The notes: a model not told the origin generated them from the sequence alone. DNA of 64,000 nt from Stramonita haemastoma (GCA_030674155.1 CM060334.1:44338872-44402871); one strand, 5' to 3'. Positions 31,222-45,690 are shown, counted from the stretch's first letter. Made by a program: numbers and translations.

Positions 31222-31567
31222 GCCTATAGCAAGGGGGATGGGATAGCCTATTGGTCAGAACATTGCCTCCAACCTGGGTTCCATTCCTTCAAGGGGATTT
31301 TTCTCCTGAAGTTAACATCAGTACTGACTTCACTTTCTCCCAAAGTCCTTCAGAACAGACTATAAACCAAGGCTCCATATGCGAATGCACGCAGAACATC
31401 TTGCCCACGTGTTAAATCCTGTTCAGCATTTTGTAAGAGTAGGCCATTGCGGGCAGGTGGGAACAGATGACAAGATTTACAAAACTGCATACACACGGGT
31501 ACTGGATGTAAAAAAAAAACAAAAAACGAGTGCTAATTCCATTATCCTTGATATAAAAAAATAAATA
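31222..31567 (+). mobile_element. tRNA-SINE, main family, plus strand
   Basis: Head GGGATGGGATAGCCTATTGG with a decayed B box (GGTTCCATTCC), then GAGTTAACATCAGTACTGAC, core, GGGAACAGATGAC, and a poly-A/AATAAATA tail. B copy 52,022-52,352. Confidence 0.85.
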
Positions 31568-31725
31568 AATAAAATCAAAACAAAAATAAAAAATAAAAAT
31601 AGCACTTAGCTGGGGACCAGGCAGAGATTATAGTACTCCAAGAGCCCCCCCCTCCCTCTCCCCAGTATCTTTTCATCTTGTCTTACATCTAAGCAGACTA
31701 CATCATTACAAGAAAAGAAACAGGA
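31568..31725. other. Unit-conserved spacer
   Basis: AAATAGCACTTAGCTGGGGACC...GATTATAGTA...poly-C. This is present in B (52,400-52,550) and, in the opposite orientation, at the right end of the window (63,830-63,955). Confidence 0.7.
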
Positions 31726-32040
31726 AGGATAGTCGGGTAAAGACTAATAAGTCTGTCTCACAAGTATACAGTGAGGTTGTGGGTTAATTCCCAGCTTTGC
31801 CCTTTCTTTCCAGTTTGACCAATATGGAACTGATTGCCAAAACTCCTTCAGATAAGACTATAAAACCACCCCCGTGTGCTTATACAAACAGAACCTCTTG
31901 TGCATGCCTTAAAAACCTGTTCCGCCTTTTGGAACAGTAGGCCATTTTGTGCTGGTGGAAACATGACAAAATTTCAAAAACACATGAATACATGTGTTAT
32001 AGTTAGACACTATCTCCGAAGTCAGAATGTGGCTATTTAA
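31726..32040 (+). repeat. Third SINE-like family, copy A
   Basis: Head with TAAGTCTGTCTCACAAG and a B-box-like GGTTGTGGGTTAATTCCC, then CTTTGCCCTTTCTTTCC, a divergent core (CTTCAGATAAGACTATAAAACC) and TTTTGTGCTGGTGG. B copy 52,550-52,860. An inverted copy is at 63,494-63,815. Confidence 0.7.
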
Positions 32041-32240
32041 CAGTAGTAGCCTTGATATCTCACACACAAAAAATCTCAGCAAAGAAATTCTTTTTTAAGT
32101 CACATTCATTCCAGCAGATTTACAGTTATAAAAGCTATGGTTACATGTTAATTACATAATATTACCAGGTATATCTGCTACCACCTTCATAGAAACATAT
32201 GGAAAGATATCAAGCCTATACTAACAACAACAACAACAAC

Positions 32241-32310
<70 letters not shown>
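32041..32310. repeat. End of unit A and (CA)n junction
   Basis: 200 bp of unit-conserved AT-rich sequence (B 52,860-53,048), AACAAC repeats, then (CA)n 32,244-32,310 leading into the start of unit B. Confidence 0.8.
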
Positions 32311-32312
<2 letters not shown>

Positions 32313-33005
32313 TGACCCACACATAAAATCTATAACAATTTTAAGAGAGTACAAAACAAAATGTGTATGCTTTTTTCATGATTTTGTTTTGTCAGTAGAC
32401 TAATAGCAATAGCAATAGAAAATCCATTCATTTAACAGCACTGTAAAGCAGCCCTGCTTTTTAAAGGGACCTTCCTCCTTTTGTCTTGGCCTATATCATC
32501 GTGGCAGAATTGTACTTAACCAATAAGGACGTGGGCGCTACTGACCAATGAAGTGGCAGTATCCCATGAGCTGACCAATGAAATGGCAGTATTCCATTCA
32601 TGCAATTTGCATAGACCTAGACTCATAATTATGGCTACCTACATTTATTCAGCTCTGAAGGTTTGGTTTGCATGATTTTGAACAACTGGTTTCTCTCTGG
32701 TTTAAAAAAAAAGTGTAGACGAATATTGTTTGTTTGATGATTGAGTGTTTTCACATGCACAATAAACTAAGTCTTATACATGAGATATTGCTTGGGAGTC
32801 TTCACTTGTTCTGGAGTTTGTCTTGCTTGTGTGTGGCAGATCTCTCTCTCTCTCTCTCTGGGGAGGAGAGGGGAGAGGGGATAGCCTAGTGGTCAGAACA
32901 TTGCCGCTTGCAATTTGATACAAACATCCCACACTCCCACACTCCGACTGGGACTTTTCCCTTTCTAGTCAGGCCTGTTACCACTACAACACCCATCTAC
33001 CACTA
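32311..33005. other. 5' block of unit B
   Basis: Equivalent to A 30-560, including the tandem CCAAT segment (32,519-32,612). The long CT runs of A are reduced to a short one (32,842-32,860). A SINE head scrap (GGATAGCCTAGTGGTCAGAAC, 32,878-32,905) and a scrap of another SINE head (32,940-33,005) remain, showing a deletion relative to C 53,640-54,175. Confidence 0.7.
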
Positions 33006-33618
33006 TTACTATTTTTTAAAGAAAAAAAAATTCATCTGAAGTGTGAGGAGAAAATAAATGAAATAAAAATCAACAAAAAATCCTCAAACAACAAAATCCC
33101 AACGTCAAAACAAAACAAAACAAAAAAAAACAAAACATGAGACGGAAGAAACAATGTTGATGCTGATGGCAGTGGTGGTAGTAGTGAGGGCAGGGATGCT
33201 TTTGTCAAGGATGGTAATGGTGGTGGTGGTGGTAACAAGCCCAGAAAAAAATCTCAAAACCAAAACAAAATCCAAACCACAGGCAGAAGCAACACTGGTG
33301 CCGAATATGATGACCACAATGATGATGATGGTAGTGGTAGTAGTTATAGTGATCATGGTTGTAAGGGAAGCGACAACGACGACAACGACGACGACGAAGA
33401 AGAAGAAGAAGAAGAATTGCAGCAAAGAAGAAGACAACGAGGAAGAATTGTGGCAAAGAAGAAGAATAAGAATTGCAGCGAAGAAGAAGGAGAAGAATTG
33501 CAGCGAAGAAGAAGACGAAGAATTGTGGCGAAGAAGAAGAGGAATTGCCGCAAAGAAGAAGAAGAATTGCGGGGAAGAAGAAGAAGAAGATTATAGGATA
33601 GGTACGATTGCAAGAAAA
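33006..33618. repeat. GGT-rich and (GAA)n-type trinucleotide repeats, unit B
   Basis: Imperfect GGTGGTAGT-type repeats (33,165-33,235 and 33,310-33,355), then GACGAC and GAAGAA arrays to about 33,592 with recurring AATTGC.GC interruptions. GAA arrays can form triplex DNA. The C copy (54,330-54,880) is longer. Not a credible coding region despite a 175-codon ORF. Confidence 0.85.
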
Positions 33619-33990
33619 CTACACATAATGTCCTCTAGCCTGGTAGTTAGACTGAAGTGCACTGTGCTCGTGATCTGCTGACGGGGGTTCCAATTTCGTT
33701 CAAGAGGATTTTTCCTCCAGAGTTAACATCATTGCTGACTCCACTCCCCCCAAAAGTCCTTCAGGAAGAATTATAAACCGAGGTCCCAAATGCGTACTCA
33801 CACAGAACATCTTGCACACACGTTAACACCTGTTCTGCTTTTCGGAAGAGAAGGCTGTTGTGTGCCTGTGGGAACACATAACAAAATTGACAAAAGTGCA
33901 TACACACCTCTCTTGATGAAAAAAAACAAAACAAAAAAAACCACACACATGAGGGTTTATTCCATTATCCTCGAAATTAAATAATAAAAA
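33619..33990 (+). mobile_element. tRNA-SINE variant, plus strand, unit B
   Basis: Head CTAGCCTGGTAGTTAGACTG with GGTTCCAATTTC as B box, then GAGTTAACATCATTGCTGAC, core, CTGTTCTGCTTTTC, GGGAACACATAAC, and tail GAAATTAAATAATAAA. C copy 55,047-55,402. Confidence 0.8.
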
Positions 33991-34699
<709 letters not shown>

Positions 34700-36010
34700 A
34701 TGTGACATGAGAACATATGGGAGACTGTTTGAAGTTATGTTTTCATTGAAATAATTTTCATCAAGTTCTTCTTCTTCTTCATACTTGAGTTCAGAGCCCA
34801 ATCATCATTTGTGACGCAGTTGAAGTCTCGCTAGCTGCTTGGTCTTGTCATTGGATAGATCTAGATCCGTTAGAGGAGACAGTTTTCTGAAACAGGTATT
34901 GTTGTACTCTCCACCAAGGTTGTTGTGGTTTTCTGGTTGTTCTCAATCTGTTTCCTGTTGTCTTGTCTTGATTTCTGTTTGAGGGCTTTCTTTGCAATTC
35001 TTGGCTTTCTCATTTGACTGTCATTTGTGACGCTCCACCACATAAGGTGTCACATTGCTCCAGAGGTCAATTTCTAGTTATTAACAAGTTCTTAATCTGT
35101 AATAAAAATGCTATTCAATGCAAAAAACAGATTGAAAATCAGACAGTTCTGTGGAAAGTTATTACAAACTGAAATGGTAGACTGCAGGATGTGACAAAAT
35201 GAGAAACGGGCAAGTTTATTTTCTTTTCCTAACAGTTTGTCAGAATGATGGCTTGGGTGTTTTCAAAACACATTTAAAAGCAAAAGGAATAAGAATGTTG
35301 CCTTGATATTTCATTACAAGGTAGAATAACTGATATAGCTTAATAATAAATCAAAATCTCAAAATTGACAACTTGACCCCAACCTGCCTTTAATGGCTCC
35401 TAGCACAAAATTGGGTAATGTGCTAAGCGACTCATTTCGTGGTGGAACATCACATTTCTTTTCAAGGTCATGCTTTTTGATGGTTCACAAAGGTCTTTTT
35501 TTTATTTTTTTAAAATAGAAACAGTAGCATTGATGTTTTTAGGTTCTGAGTAATACATGGTCCCATTGGCCTTACAAGGCACTGAAGGAGGAGCATATGT
35601 GTGTGCTCTGTCATTGTGCTGACTGCTTTTCCTAGGTTACAAACCAGTGCCTTTAGTTCAGTGACTCTGGCTTCAATAACTATGTTGCCATTACGACATT
35701 AGGCGTATCTGCATATGACTTTTTTTTTCCTTGCATGACGTAACATATTGGTCTGCGTCATTTACTAGTTCTATTTCTTCTGAAAAAAAACCAGTTCACA
35801 GGAAAATTTGGTCTCAACACAGAGTACGCATTATTGAGCTGGAAGATTTCACAAAAAGGCAAATTTGGTATATAGGTAGTGAGGTGCAGGCCCAGTGGGT
35901 TTTTTCTATTGCATTCACTGCACGTCAAGGTAGGTCTACATCCTGCAACTGTTCTATTACATACACATATCTGTCCATTTGCCGTCTCTTGTGGGTTGTG
36001 CATTCTTGAT
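34700..36010 (-). pseudogene. Degenerate minus-strand coding-like block, copy B, split by MITE M3
   Basis: Equivalent to A 4,098-5,057. The lysine-rich and NGQICVCNR...CSECNRK part is at about 35,758-36,003. The acidic part is at about 34,720-34,930. MITE M3 (35,026-35,454) lies between. Frames are broken differently from A. Confidence 0.4.
35026..35454. mobile_element. MITE M3
   Basis: 429 bp, ends TGTGACGCTCCACCACATAA and (complement) TCGTGGTGGAACATCACA, flanked by TT/TT. Unit A has the uninterrupted empty site (about 4,421-4,432). C has the same insertion (M6), so it arose before B and C separated. Confidence 0.85.
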
Positions 36011-36638
36011 CAGTTCTGTCTTCTTTGTCATCTTTTTCTTTATTTTTATTTTCATTTTTAGCGTCTCCCTACTCAGATGGACACATAACCCCACATTGCT
36101 TCATTTTTTCTACAGCTTTTTGAAGATTGTTATAGCCTTTGTGTGCTGCTCCCTGGCAACCTAAACCAGATCCATATGCCTCATTTCAAGTAGTGAAAAT
36201 TCCCACTGTTCTCCCTTTCGTCACAGCATGGAACTTTGTGTCACATCTTTTTTTGCATAAAATTTCAGCCATTATCACCACAATCACCAGATCTCTGTGT
36301 TCACATGAATATTTTTAATGCTTATCTATCCTCATCATAACGTGTGTATGTGTGTGTGTGTGGGGGGGGGGGGGGGCGGATACAAATGACCAAACTGAAT
36401 TCCATCCTCATAACCACTTGGGATTTTTTGACATTCACAACATACCTGCCCTATACTCTTTTCTTTCATTATCCCAAATCCCCCCTCCCCCCCCAAAAAA
36501 AAAAAAAAAAGAAGAAGAATATGAACTTTGGACCTCAATCAGAGATGAAAAGCTTATAACAGTAACACAGGACAGGGGCGGGAGGAGATGGAGGGGGGGG
36601 GCAGAAGGGGGGGACGCTAGGGAGGGGGAGGGAGGGTA
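36011..36638. other. Unit-conserved spacer with poly-G/poly-C, unit B
   Basis: Matches A 5,058-5,582. G run 36,361-36,376 and C/A runs 36,480-36,509. No gene. Confidence 0.6.
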
Positions 36639-36741
36639 CATATCATCGGCTGTTTTTGTTCAATTGAAAAACGCGACAGCCCTACACAGGTCATCATATC
36701 ATCAGCTGTTCAATTGAAAAACGCGACAGCCCTACACAGGT
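36639..36741. repeat. 47-52-bp tandem motif, 2 copies
   Basis: CATATCATC.GCTGTT, then CAATTGAAAAACGCGACAGC and CCTACACAGGT, twice. Unit A has one copy (5,583-5,632) and C three (58,508-58,653). Confidence 0.9.
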
Positions 36742-37216
36742 TTATGGTCAACTCGATTTTGTCAGGCTGTTATTATTCCTGTCAAGCCTGGAGGTCGAAC
36801 TTTGCCACGTAGATTGACGGAACAGATTGTGGGGTTGCACACATGGCACCAGCCACCTTTCCCTCCCCTTTCACCTTAATGCAGACAAACCTGGCTCCTC
36901 TCTATTCCCCCTCCCCCCATTGCTCCCTCCCCCTCCCTCCCTACTCCATTCGCAATTGATATCTGTTTGCCATGTTTCACCAAATTTTCATCCTACATTT
37001 TTTCAAACACATGGACGTTCAAACTATACTCCTCCTCTCTCCCCCCCCCCCCCCCCTTTGCCCAATATCATGTCCAAACTACCTCTCGCCACAGATACAA
37101 GAGTTTAACAAACAACTTAAGTATGTGTGCATGTATACATCCCCCCCTCCCCCCATACACACACACACTCACACACACACACATATACATACATACAAAC
37201 ACACTCGTGTGTGTGT

Positions 37217-37302
<86 letters not shown>

Positions 37303-37371
37303 TTAGGTCAATGCCAGTTTTTACAACTGCTCAGATGGGCTTTTGCTTACAGACATCAGCATTGTTACACA
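36742..37371. other. Receptor 5' flank and (CA)n, unit B
   Basis: Unit-conserved sequence, CA/GT alternation 37,146-37,300, then the predicted splice acceptor (37,351-37,352) and receptor start. No 11-kb insertion here. Confidence 0.75.
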
Positions 37372-39485
37372 ATGGCCACGTCATGCTGCAGCCCCCTACC
37401 CAACCCATGCTCCCAGTGCGATGACATCTTCCAAACCAACGTGACGTCATGCTGCCCAGAGGACAACATCATGGACCTCATAGACCAAGGACTGACAATA
37501 GCTGCCAGTAAGAGGAACATGTCTGAGGGCCTCATCGGCTTCAAAACGATCAGGAGGATTGACAATTTCATCTCTTGCGTGACGACCCCCTTGACTTTCA
37601 TTGTGGGGGCACCTTCCAACATGTTGTGCTGCCTGGTCTTCTGTAGACAGGGGCTGAAGGAAAGGGTCATCGTCTGCCTCTTCAGCCTGGCGCTGGTGGA
37701 ACTGTGGTGCAACATCCTCTGGTTCATCATCGGCTCCAGCTGCCTGCTCTCCTGGCTGCCATTTATTCCGCCCTTCTATATCTACTGGTGGAAGTGGCAC
37801 GTGCTCAAGTACATTCGAGGAGCTCACCGCGGCTTGCTGAGTGCCTCTGGAGTGCTCACGATGGTGATCACAGTTGAGCGCTGTATCTGTGTGGTTTTTC
37901 CCATCAAAGCCACCAAACTCATCTCCACGCGGACCATGACCATCGTCATTGTCCTCATCGTGGTCGCACTGCAAATCCTGTGTCTTGTCTATCCTTTCAA
38001 ATTTGACTTGAGGATTGTTTATAACAACGTCACGGGAAAAAGACAAATCAAAAGCTATCTTACACCATTCTATTATCAAAACAAGAAGTTAATAATCTTT
38101 TTGCAGACCTACATCATTCAGGCTTCATCACCGTTATGACATTTCTTACCATTATCATCGCCACCATTATCACTTCCATCAAACTGCGAAAACTCATGCC
38201 AGGAAAACATAAGAAACAGATTGGTATTTCCTCCAGCAGATCTCAGATACGGCTGATAAAGATGCTGGTGGTGTTGGCAATTTTCTACAGCGTTACTGCT
38301 TTCCCTGCTGTCCTTGTGGCGATCCTCCGGACCACCATTTCCGGATTCTCGTTATTTGGAAAGTACAGGTACACTTTCCTAGCGAGTTACCTGGCCTACC
38401 TGCAGATAGGCATGCTATACACCATAGTCAGTTTCTTTATCTACCTGAAAAGGTCTTCACGCTTCCGTTCCCATCTTCTCCACTTCATGCCATCCTGTTG
38501 CTCCAAAATTATACACATTAATAACACCACTAGCAACACTTCTGCATATGAAAATACTCAAATGTGTTCGATCCAGCCTAATGACATGAGCATAGCAAGC
38601 AAATGTAGCAACACTCTTGAGGCACGACTAAGTTTTTACTCTGGCCAAGCTTCCAGCCCGTCCTTTGCCAGCTCTCTTTTCAAAGGAAAACCCCCCTTGC
38701 ATGTAGGAAGGGACAATACGAAAGAAGAACAGAGCAGACAGAACTACCAAAAAAATGAACTTCAAGCATCGTCTCCATCTGTGACCATTTCACTCACACT
38801 GCCTAGGTCTTTCCATGCTGCCAGTACCAGTAAGAAAGAAGGGAGTAAAAGTGTGAGTGGTGACTATCCCTTTCCTCCAATATCCAAGCTGTTAGACACC
38901 CACACAGATGTGGACAATCTTTCTTCAAGTACTGATAGGGTAAGTCCAAAGACAGAGAAAGGTCTTAAAAATGATGACAAACCAGATGGTGTTAAAAGTA
39001 AAAGTTCAAAGAAAAGGGAGCCTCTTAAAAAGGAGGACATAGTGATTGACACCAAAAGTGCTGCACTTCTAAGTAAAGAGGTCACAGTTACAGCTGATGT
39101 TAAAGTGGCCCATGCACAAGAGCCGGCCAAAAGTGATGCACTTCCAAGTAAAGCAGTCGCCAGTGATGTTAAAGTGGCCCGTGCAGAAGAGCAGGCCAAA
39201 AGTGATGCACTTCCAAGTAAAGCAGTCGCCAGTGATGTTAAAGTGGCCCGTGCAGAAGAGCAGGCCAAAAGTGATGCACTTCCAAGTAAAGCAGTCGCCA
39301 GTGATGTTAAAGTGGCCCGTGCAGAAGAGCAGGCCAAAAGTGATGCACTTCCAAGTAAAGCAGTCGCCAGTGATGTTAAAGTGGCCCGTGCAGAACGGCA
39401 GACGAGCAGCTACAGCTGCTCAGATTCACATCACTATCAAGAACTTTTAACAGGAGATAGAGGGTGGAAATGTACCATTCATTAA
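37372..39485 (+). pseudogene. Seven-transmembrane receptor, copy B (single frameshift)
   Basis: Same architecture as copy A, including two N-terminal sequons, VERC at the end of segment 3, a basic third loop, the Cys-rich juxtamembrane motif and the end ...GDRGWKCTIH. One base is lost near 38,122 (ATTCAGGCTT against ATTAAGGGCTT in A), in membrane segment 5, so the reading frame shifts and stops at 38,139. The original frame resumes at about 38,136 and stays open to the end. The 5' half resembles copy C (DLIDQGLTIAAS, VFPIKA), while the 3' half is nearly copy A. Only one lesion in about 2.1 kb suggests recent loss, an allele, or an assembly error. Confidence 0.8.
39102..39377 (+). repeat. 69-bp coding minisatellite, 4 copies
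   Basis: Same 23-residue repeat as copy A. Copies 2-4 are virtually identical (KVARAEEQ type), consistent with a very recent expansion from one repeat. Confidence 0.9.
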
Positions 39486-39633
39486 CTGAACTAAGAGATC
39501 TATATTACTGTAGGGTTCTGCCACTCTTTAAGTAAAACAGTAGATCTGACTCTTAGTGTTTGCATATCTGTCACAGAAGGATTAGGTTCTATTGAATGAT
39601 TGTTGTTGAGTGACAAACTTTGGATTAATCATA

Positions 39634-39702
<69 letters not shown>

Positions 39703-39805
39703 CATATATATATCATATATGATATATATATCATATATATGATATATATATATCATATATATATCATATATATATATATCATATTTATATATATATACAT
39801 CATAG
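39486..39805. repeat. Receptor 3' flank and (TA)n/(ATCATATAT)n
   Basis: Flank as in A, then TA run (39,635-39,690) degrading to ATATATC repeats up to 39,800. C has only a short remnant (61,655-61,675). Confidence 0.9.
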
Positions 39806-40382
39806 GTTGTGCGTCGGTAACACCTTCTTTGACACGAAGCCTCATTATCGAGTCTCCTGGAGACACCCATGATCCAAGCCATGTCATCAGCTTGACCTGA
39901 TCCTCCCCAGACATCTCAGCTTTTCCAGCATCAAGATCACTCGCAGATACCAGAGCGCAAATTGTGACACTGACCATTCTTTGGCGTGCAGCAACATGAA
40001 GCTGCAAAGAGACACTCATCACTAAGTTGCATTAAATCCAATGCCTCTGTTGGAGAGAAGGTGAAGTACCACTAGACATGAGGGATGCTAACATGGTCTC
40101 TCTACATAAAACAAAGGTGACAGAAGCAATTGCAATAACTATCGCAGTATTTCCCTCCTCAGCATCATTTGGAAAGTCTATGCACGAGTAGTACTGAGGA
40201 GACTCCAGGTACTTGCAGAGCAAGTCTACCCTGAATCACAGTGTGGTTTCCGTGCTAACAGATCCACTATAGACATGATTTTCTCCGTCAAACAACTTCA
40301 GGAGAAATGTAAAAAGCAAAGACAGCCACTCTTCATTGCCTTCATAGGCCTTACAAAGGTTTTCAATCTGGTGAGTAGAAAT
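39806..40382 (+). pseudogene. RTE-like LINE fragment, unit B
   Basis: Plus-strand pieces of an endonuclease-RT protein joined with an internal deletion. The endonuclease end (YQSANCDTDHSLACS-type, with DTDH in place of SDH) is at about 39,935-40,010. The RT part (NNYR.ISLLSI..KVYARVVLRR, ESQCGFRANRSTIDMIFS, PLFIAFIGLTKVFN) is at about 40,135-40,370. The C copy (61,680-62,246) keeps FIDLTKAFN. Confidence 0.75.
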
Positions 40383-40384
40383 GG

Positions 40385-40900
40385 CATCTTTAACCTTCAG
40401 TGTAGTTGCACCTCCTTGGTGTACAGCAACCCATGGTTTTAGAGTAGGCATAACCCCTTACCCTACCTCCTAGGTGTACAGCAACCTATAGTTTTATTGA
40501 AGGCATAACCCATTAACCTACCTCCTGGGTGTACAGCAACCCATGGTTTTAGTGTAGGTATAACCCCTTACCCTACCTCCTGTGTGTACAGAAACCCATG
40601 GTTTTAGTGTAGGCAAAACCCCTTACCCTACCTTCTAGGTGTACAGCAACCCATAGTTTTATTGAAGGCGTAACCTGTTACTGTACCTTCTGGCTGTACA
40701 GCAGCCCATGGTTTTAGTGTAGGCATAACCTGTTAACCTACCTCCTGCGTGTACAGCAACCCATGGATTTAGTGAAGGATTAACCTATTACTGTACCTCT
40801 TAGTGTACAGCAATCCATGGTTTTAGTGTAGGGTTAACCTATTACTGTACCTCCTGGGTGTACAGCAACCCATACCATATATCCAGGGTATACAGAAACC
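40385..40900. repeat. 55-bp minisatellite, about 9 copies
   Basis: Unit: CTCCTGGGTGTACAGCAACC, then CATGGTTTTAGTGTAGGCAT and AACCCCTTACCCTAC, diverged between copies. It follows directly on the LINE fragment. C has about 3 copies (62,300-62,490). Confidence 0.9.
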
Positions 40901-41273
40901 CATGGTGTCTAGAAAGGAGCTAAACCTCTGCCTTGCCTTGCTGAAACACTCATCTCTATCCCCCCTCCCCCATGACCTGGTTGCATAGCAACCCCATGAT
41001 TTGAAGGCCTACTGGCTACTGTACATCCTGGATGTAACCTAAGCTACCTACAGGGGATTCTGCCTTTATGTGTACAGTTTGTAAGAAGGGACAGTGCTTT
41101 TCCAACAATAGATCTAGTACTTGAAGTGATAAAAGGTATGCACTCAAACATACACATATGTGCACTGGAGCTATCAGTAAAGAAAAAAGGGCTTGTTATT
41201 TTACAGTGTATTTGCATAAATTTGCACTCTTATGCCCATTTGTTTACCACTGAGCTGATAGTCAATAATAATA

Positions 41274-41317
<44 letters not shown>

Positions 41318-41773
41318 AATAATAATGACATGATGATGATAGCAACAATAATACTAACGAACATTGATAGCAAAAGTATCACCAGATCTGCCCTAAGCAG
41401 GTCAATCTGTCTCATGATGTGTCATGTTGATATGTCACAAATTCCAGATCAGCAGCCTATCATAGATCTGTGTAATGGCACTGCCCCCCCCCCCCCCCAT
41501 TTGAATACCCAATTAGCCTTTGACATCATGGAATTTCCATCTCCACCCCCATCCCTAACTGAATGCACCTTGGAGGACAAGGTATCAGTGCCTAAGTGAG
41601 TGTACATGAGGAATCTACAGTATACATGTAATGAATCAGAAGTGGAACAGATTGCAAAACACAAGAAACAATCAGCCCCACCTTAAAGCCCATCACTCCT
41701 TTCAGAAAATACATTTTGAGAGTAAGAGAGAGAAAGGCAAACACACACACACACAAACATACACACACACACA

Positions 41774-41840
<67 letters not shown>

Positions 41841-42170
41841 CACGCATGCATGCACGCACACACACACACACATATGAGAGAGACAGACAGACAGATGACA
41901 GAATAGTAACCATTATTTCTGATTTTTTCCTTCTTACCTTGTTTATTCATATAGCTATATATTGTATATAAAGCTGTTTTGCTTTGGTTTGCTTCCTTGT
42001 TCCCCCATATTTCAGCTTATACTTCCTTAGTAGACTTGGGGGGGGGGGGGGGGGGGGGGGGCAGGTATCATAATGAGGTGATGATTTGATGTCAGTCAGG
42101 AGAATATACATCATTGTGAAACTTTGTAGTAGTACTCAACTTGACAGTAACACAGAAACTCATAGGAGTC

Positions 42171-42209
<39 letters not shown>

Positions 42210-42263
42210 GATCCTAAACAAACAAGGACCTTACCTGGGATAATTATGGTCATACAGTTATGA

Positions 42264-42316
<53 letters not shown>

Positions 42317-43426
42317 AAAACACATACATTGAATTGCTCTAGATCAGTATCATACATTTATGCGGCTGATTTTGTTTGTTTCTTTCTCTATTTTGTTTGA
42401 TTCTTATATATGTTTATATATGAATATATATGACTATATATATATTTCTCCTTAGTTTTTTTTTTGTTCGTTTGTGTGAATTTTCTGTTACAGATGCCTT
42501 GATGAAACAAACAAACAAATATATTGTTTATTCAAATAAGCTGAAATAAAGTTTTACTTTGATACAGAGGGGTGCAGGAAGTGAGACACATGCATGCCCA
42601 TGAGAGAGAGAGAGAATGAATGAATGAATGAATGAATAATCTTTATTTTCCAAGGGTAACATAGTAAGCATGCGAATACTTTTTTTCATCCGGCCCTTGC
42701 CTTGATTAGGGAATAGCAGCCCCCCTTCCCTCCCCTAGAAAAATCAAAAACAAAACAAAAAATATAAACAAAAAAACCCTGAAAAACCTACAACACAACA
42801 ACTTCCCCCCCCCCCCCAAAAAAAAAAGAAGAAGAAAAAAAAGACACCCCACCCCAAAACCCCAACAACAACAACAAATATAACAAAAGAAAAACCACCA
42901 TCACCAACAATAAAAGTTCAACCTATGATTTCAGAGAGGTAATAGGTATACTTTCAACAGATGCATAATCCCCACTAGATACATTGATTTTTTTTTTTAA
43001 AAAGAAGAAAAAAGGCCTATGAATTCAACAAACATATAAGCCCAAACTGACCTGAACATTAATGTCAGAACAGATATACTGATTTTAATGAAATAAATCA
43101 AATGGATTAGAATTGAGTGGACAGCAGCAAAGAGCAATCCAATAAAAAATACAAACATATCAAAACATTTTAACATATTTTTCTCACTTTAAATCAATAT
43201 TATGAAAAAATAGCAAAACAAAAAAACTAATAGCTGTTTAAGTCCAAAAGGGCGTAAGATATATGTAAGGGGACAAAGCCAACAGCCATCCAAACAAACC
43301 AACAATCAAAAACAGCCCTTTCTTGTTTAGACGACAAGACTACATTTCAAATTCAACATAAAAATCACAACATTTCTATCTAATGACAAGTTTAGACAGT
43401 ATACAGCCTGAAGTGGAAAATACAAA

Positions 43427-43429
<3 letters not shown>
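40901..43429. other. Gene-free unique and simple-sequence region, unit B
   Basis: Contains (GAT)n at 41,276-41,318, poly-C 41,483-41,499, CA runs 41,742-41,870 and 42,269-42,314, poly-G 42,040-42,061, GA run 42,175-42,207, GAAT repeats 42,615-42,637 and A/C-rich sequence 42,730-42,900. No ORF with similarity. The 157-codon ORF at 41,126 is mostly the GAT repeat. Confidence 0.6.
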
Positions 43430-45277
<1,848 letters not shown>

Positions 45278-45690
45278 TGTGACGCTCCACCATGAAATGA
45301 GTCGCTTAGCACATTATCCAATTTTGCAGTAGGAGCCATTAAAGGCAGGTGCAGGTCAAGTTGTCAATTTGGAGATTTGAATTGATTATTAAACTCTATC
45401 CATTTATTTACCTTATAATGAAATATCAAGGCATAATTTTTATTCCTTTTGCTTTTAAATGTGTTTTGAAAATATGCAAGCCCTCATTCTGACAACCTGT
45501 TACAAAAATAAACTTTTTCTCTTTTTGTCACATCCTGCATGCAGTCTATCATTTTTATTTGTAATGCACAGAATTGTCCGATTTTCAATCTGTTTTTAGT
45601 GTTGGATAGCTCTTTTATTGCAAATAACTTGTCAATAACTAAAAACTGACCTTTGGTGTAATGCGACTCCTTCTGTGATGGAGCGTCACA
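45278..45690. mobile_element. MITE M4
   Basis: 413 bp, counterpart of M1. Ends TGTGACGCTCCACCATGAAA and (complement) CTGTGATGGAGCGTCACA, flanked by TA/TA. The A/B similarity resumes exactly at its left end. Confidence 0.9.

Noticed and set aside
33154..33681. 175-codon ORF rich in Val, Lys, Glu and Arg (also 54,331-54,879)
   Set aside because: Translation of GGT and GAA repeats. Composition and interruptions follow the DNA repeat, not a protein.
37068..37372. N-terminal extension of receptors B and C through the CA repeat (Thr-His run)
   Set aside because: The frame is open only because CA repeats lack stops. A splice acceptor lies between and copy A lacks a matching extension. The conserved MATSCC start is preferred.
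41126..41599. 157-codon ORF with an Asp/Asn tract
   Set aside because: The tract is the GAT repeat. The flanking residues show no known domain and the C unit lacks the region.
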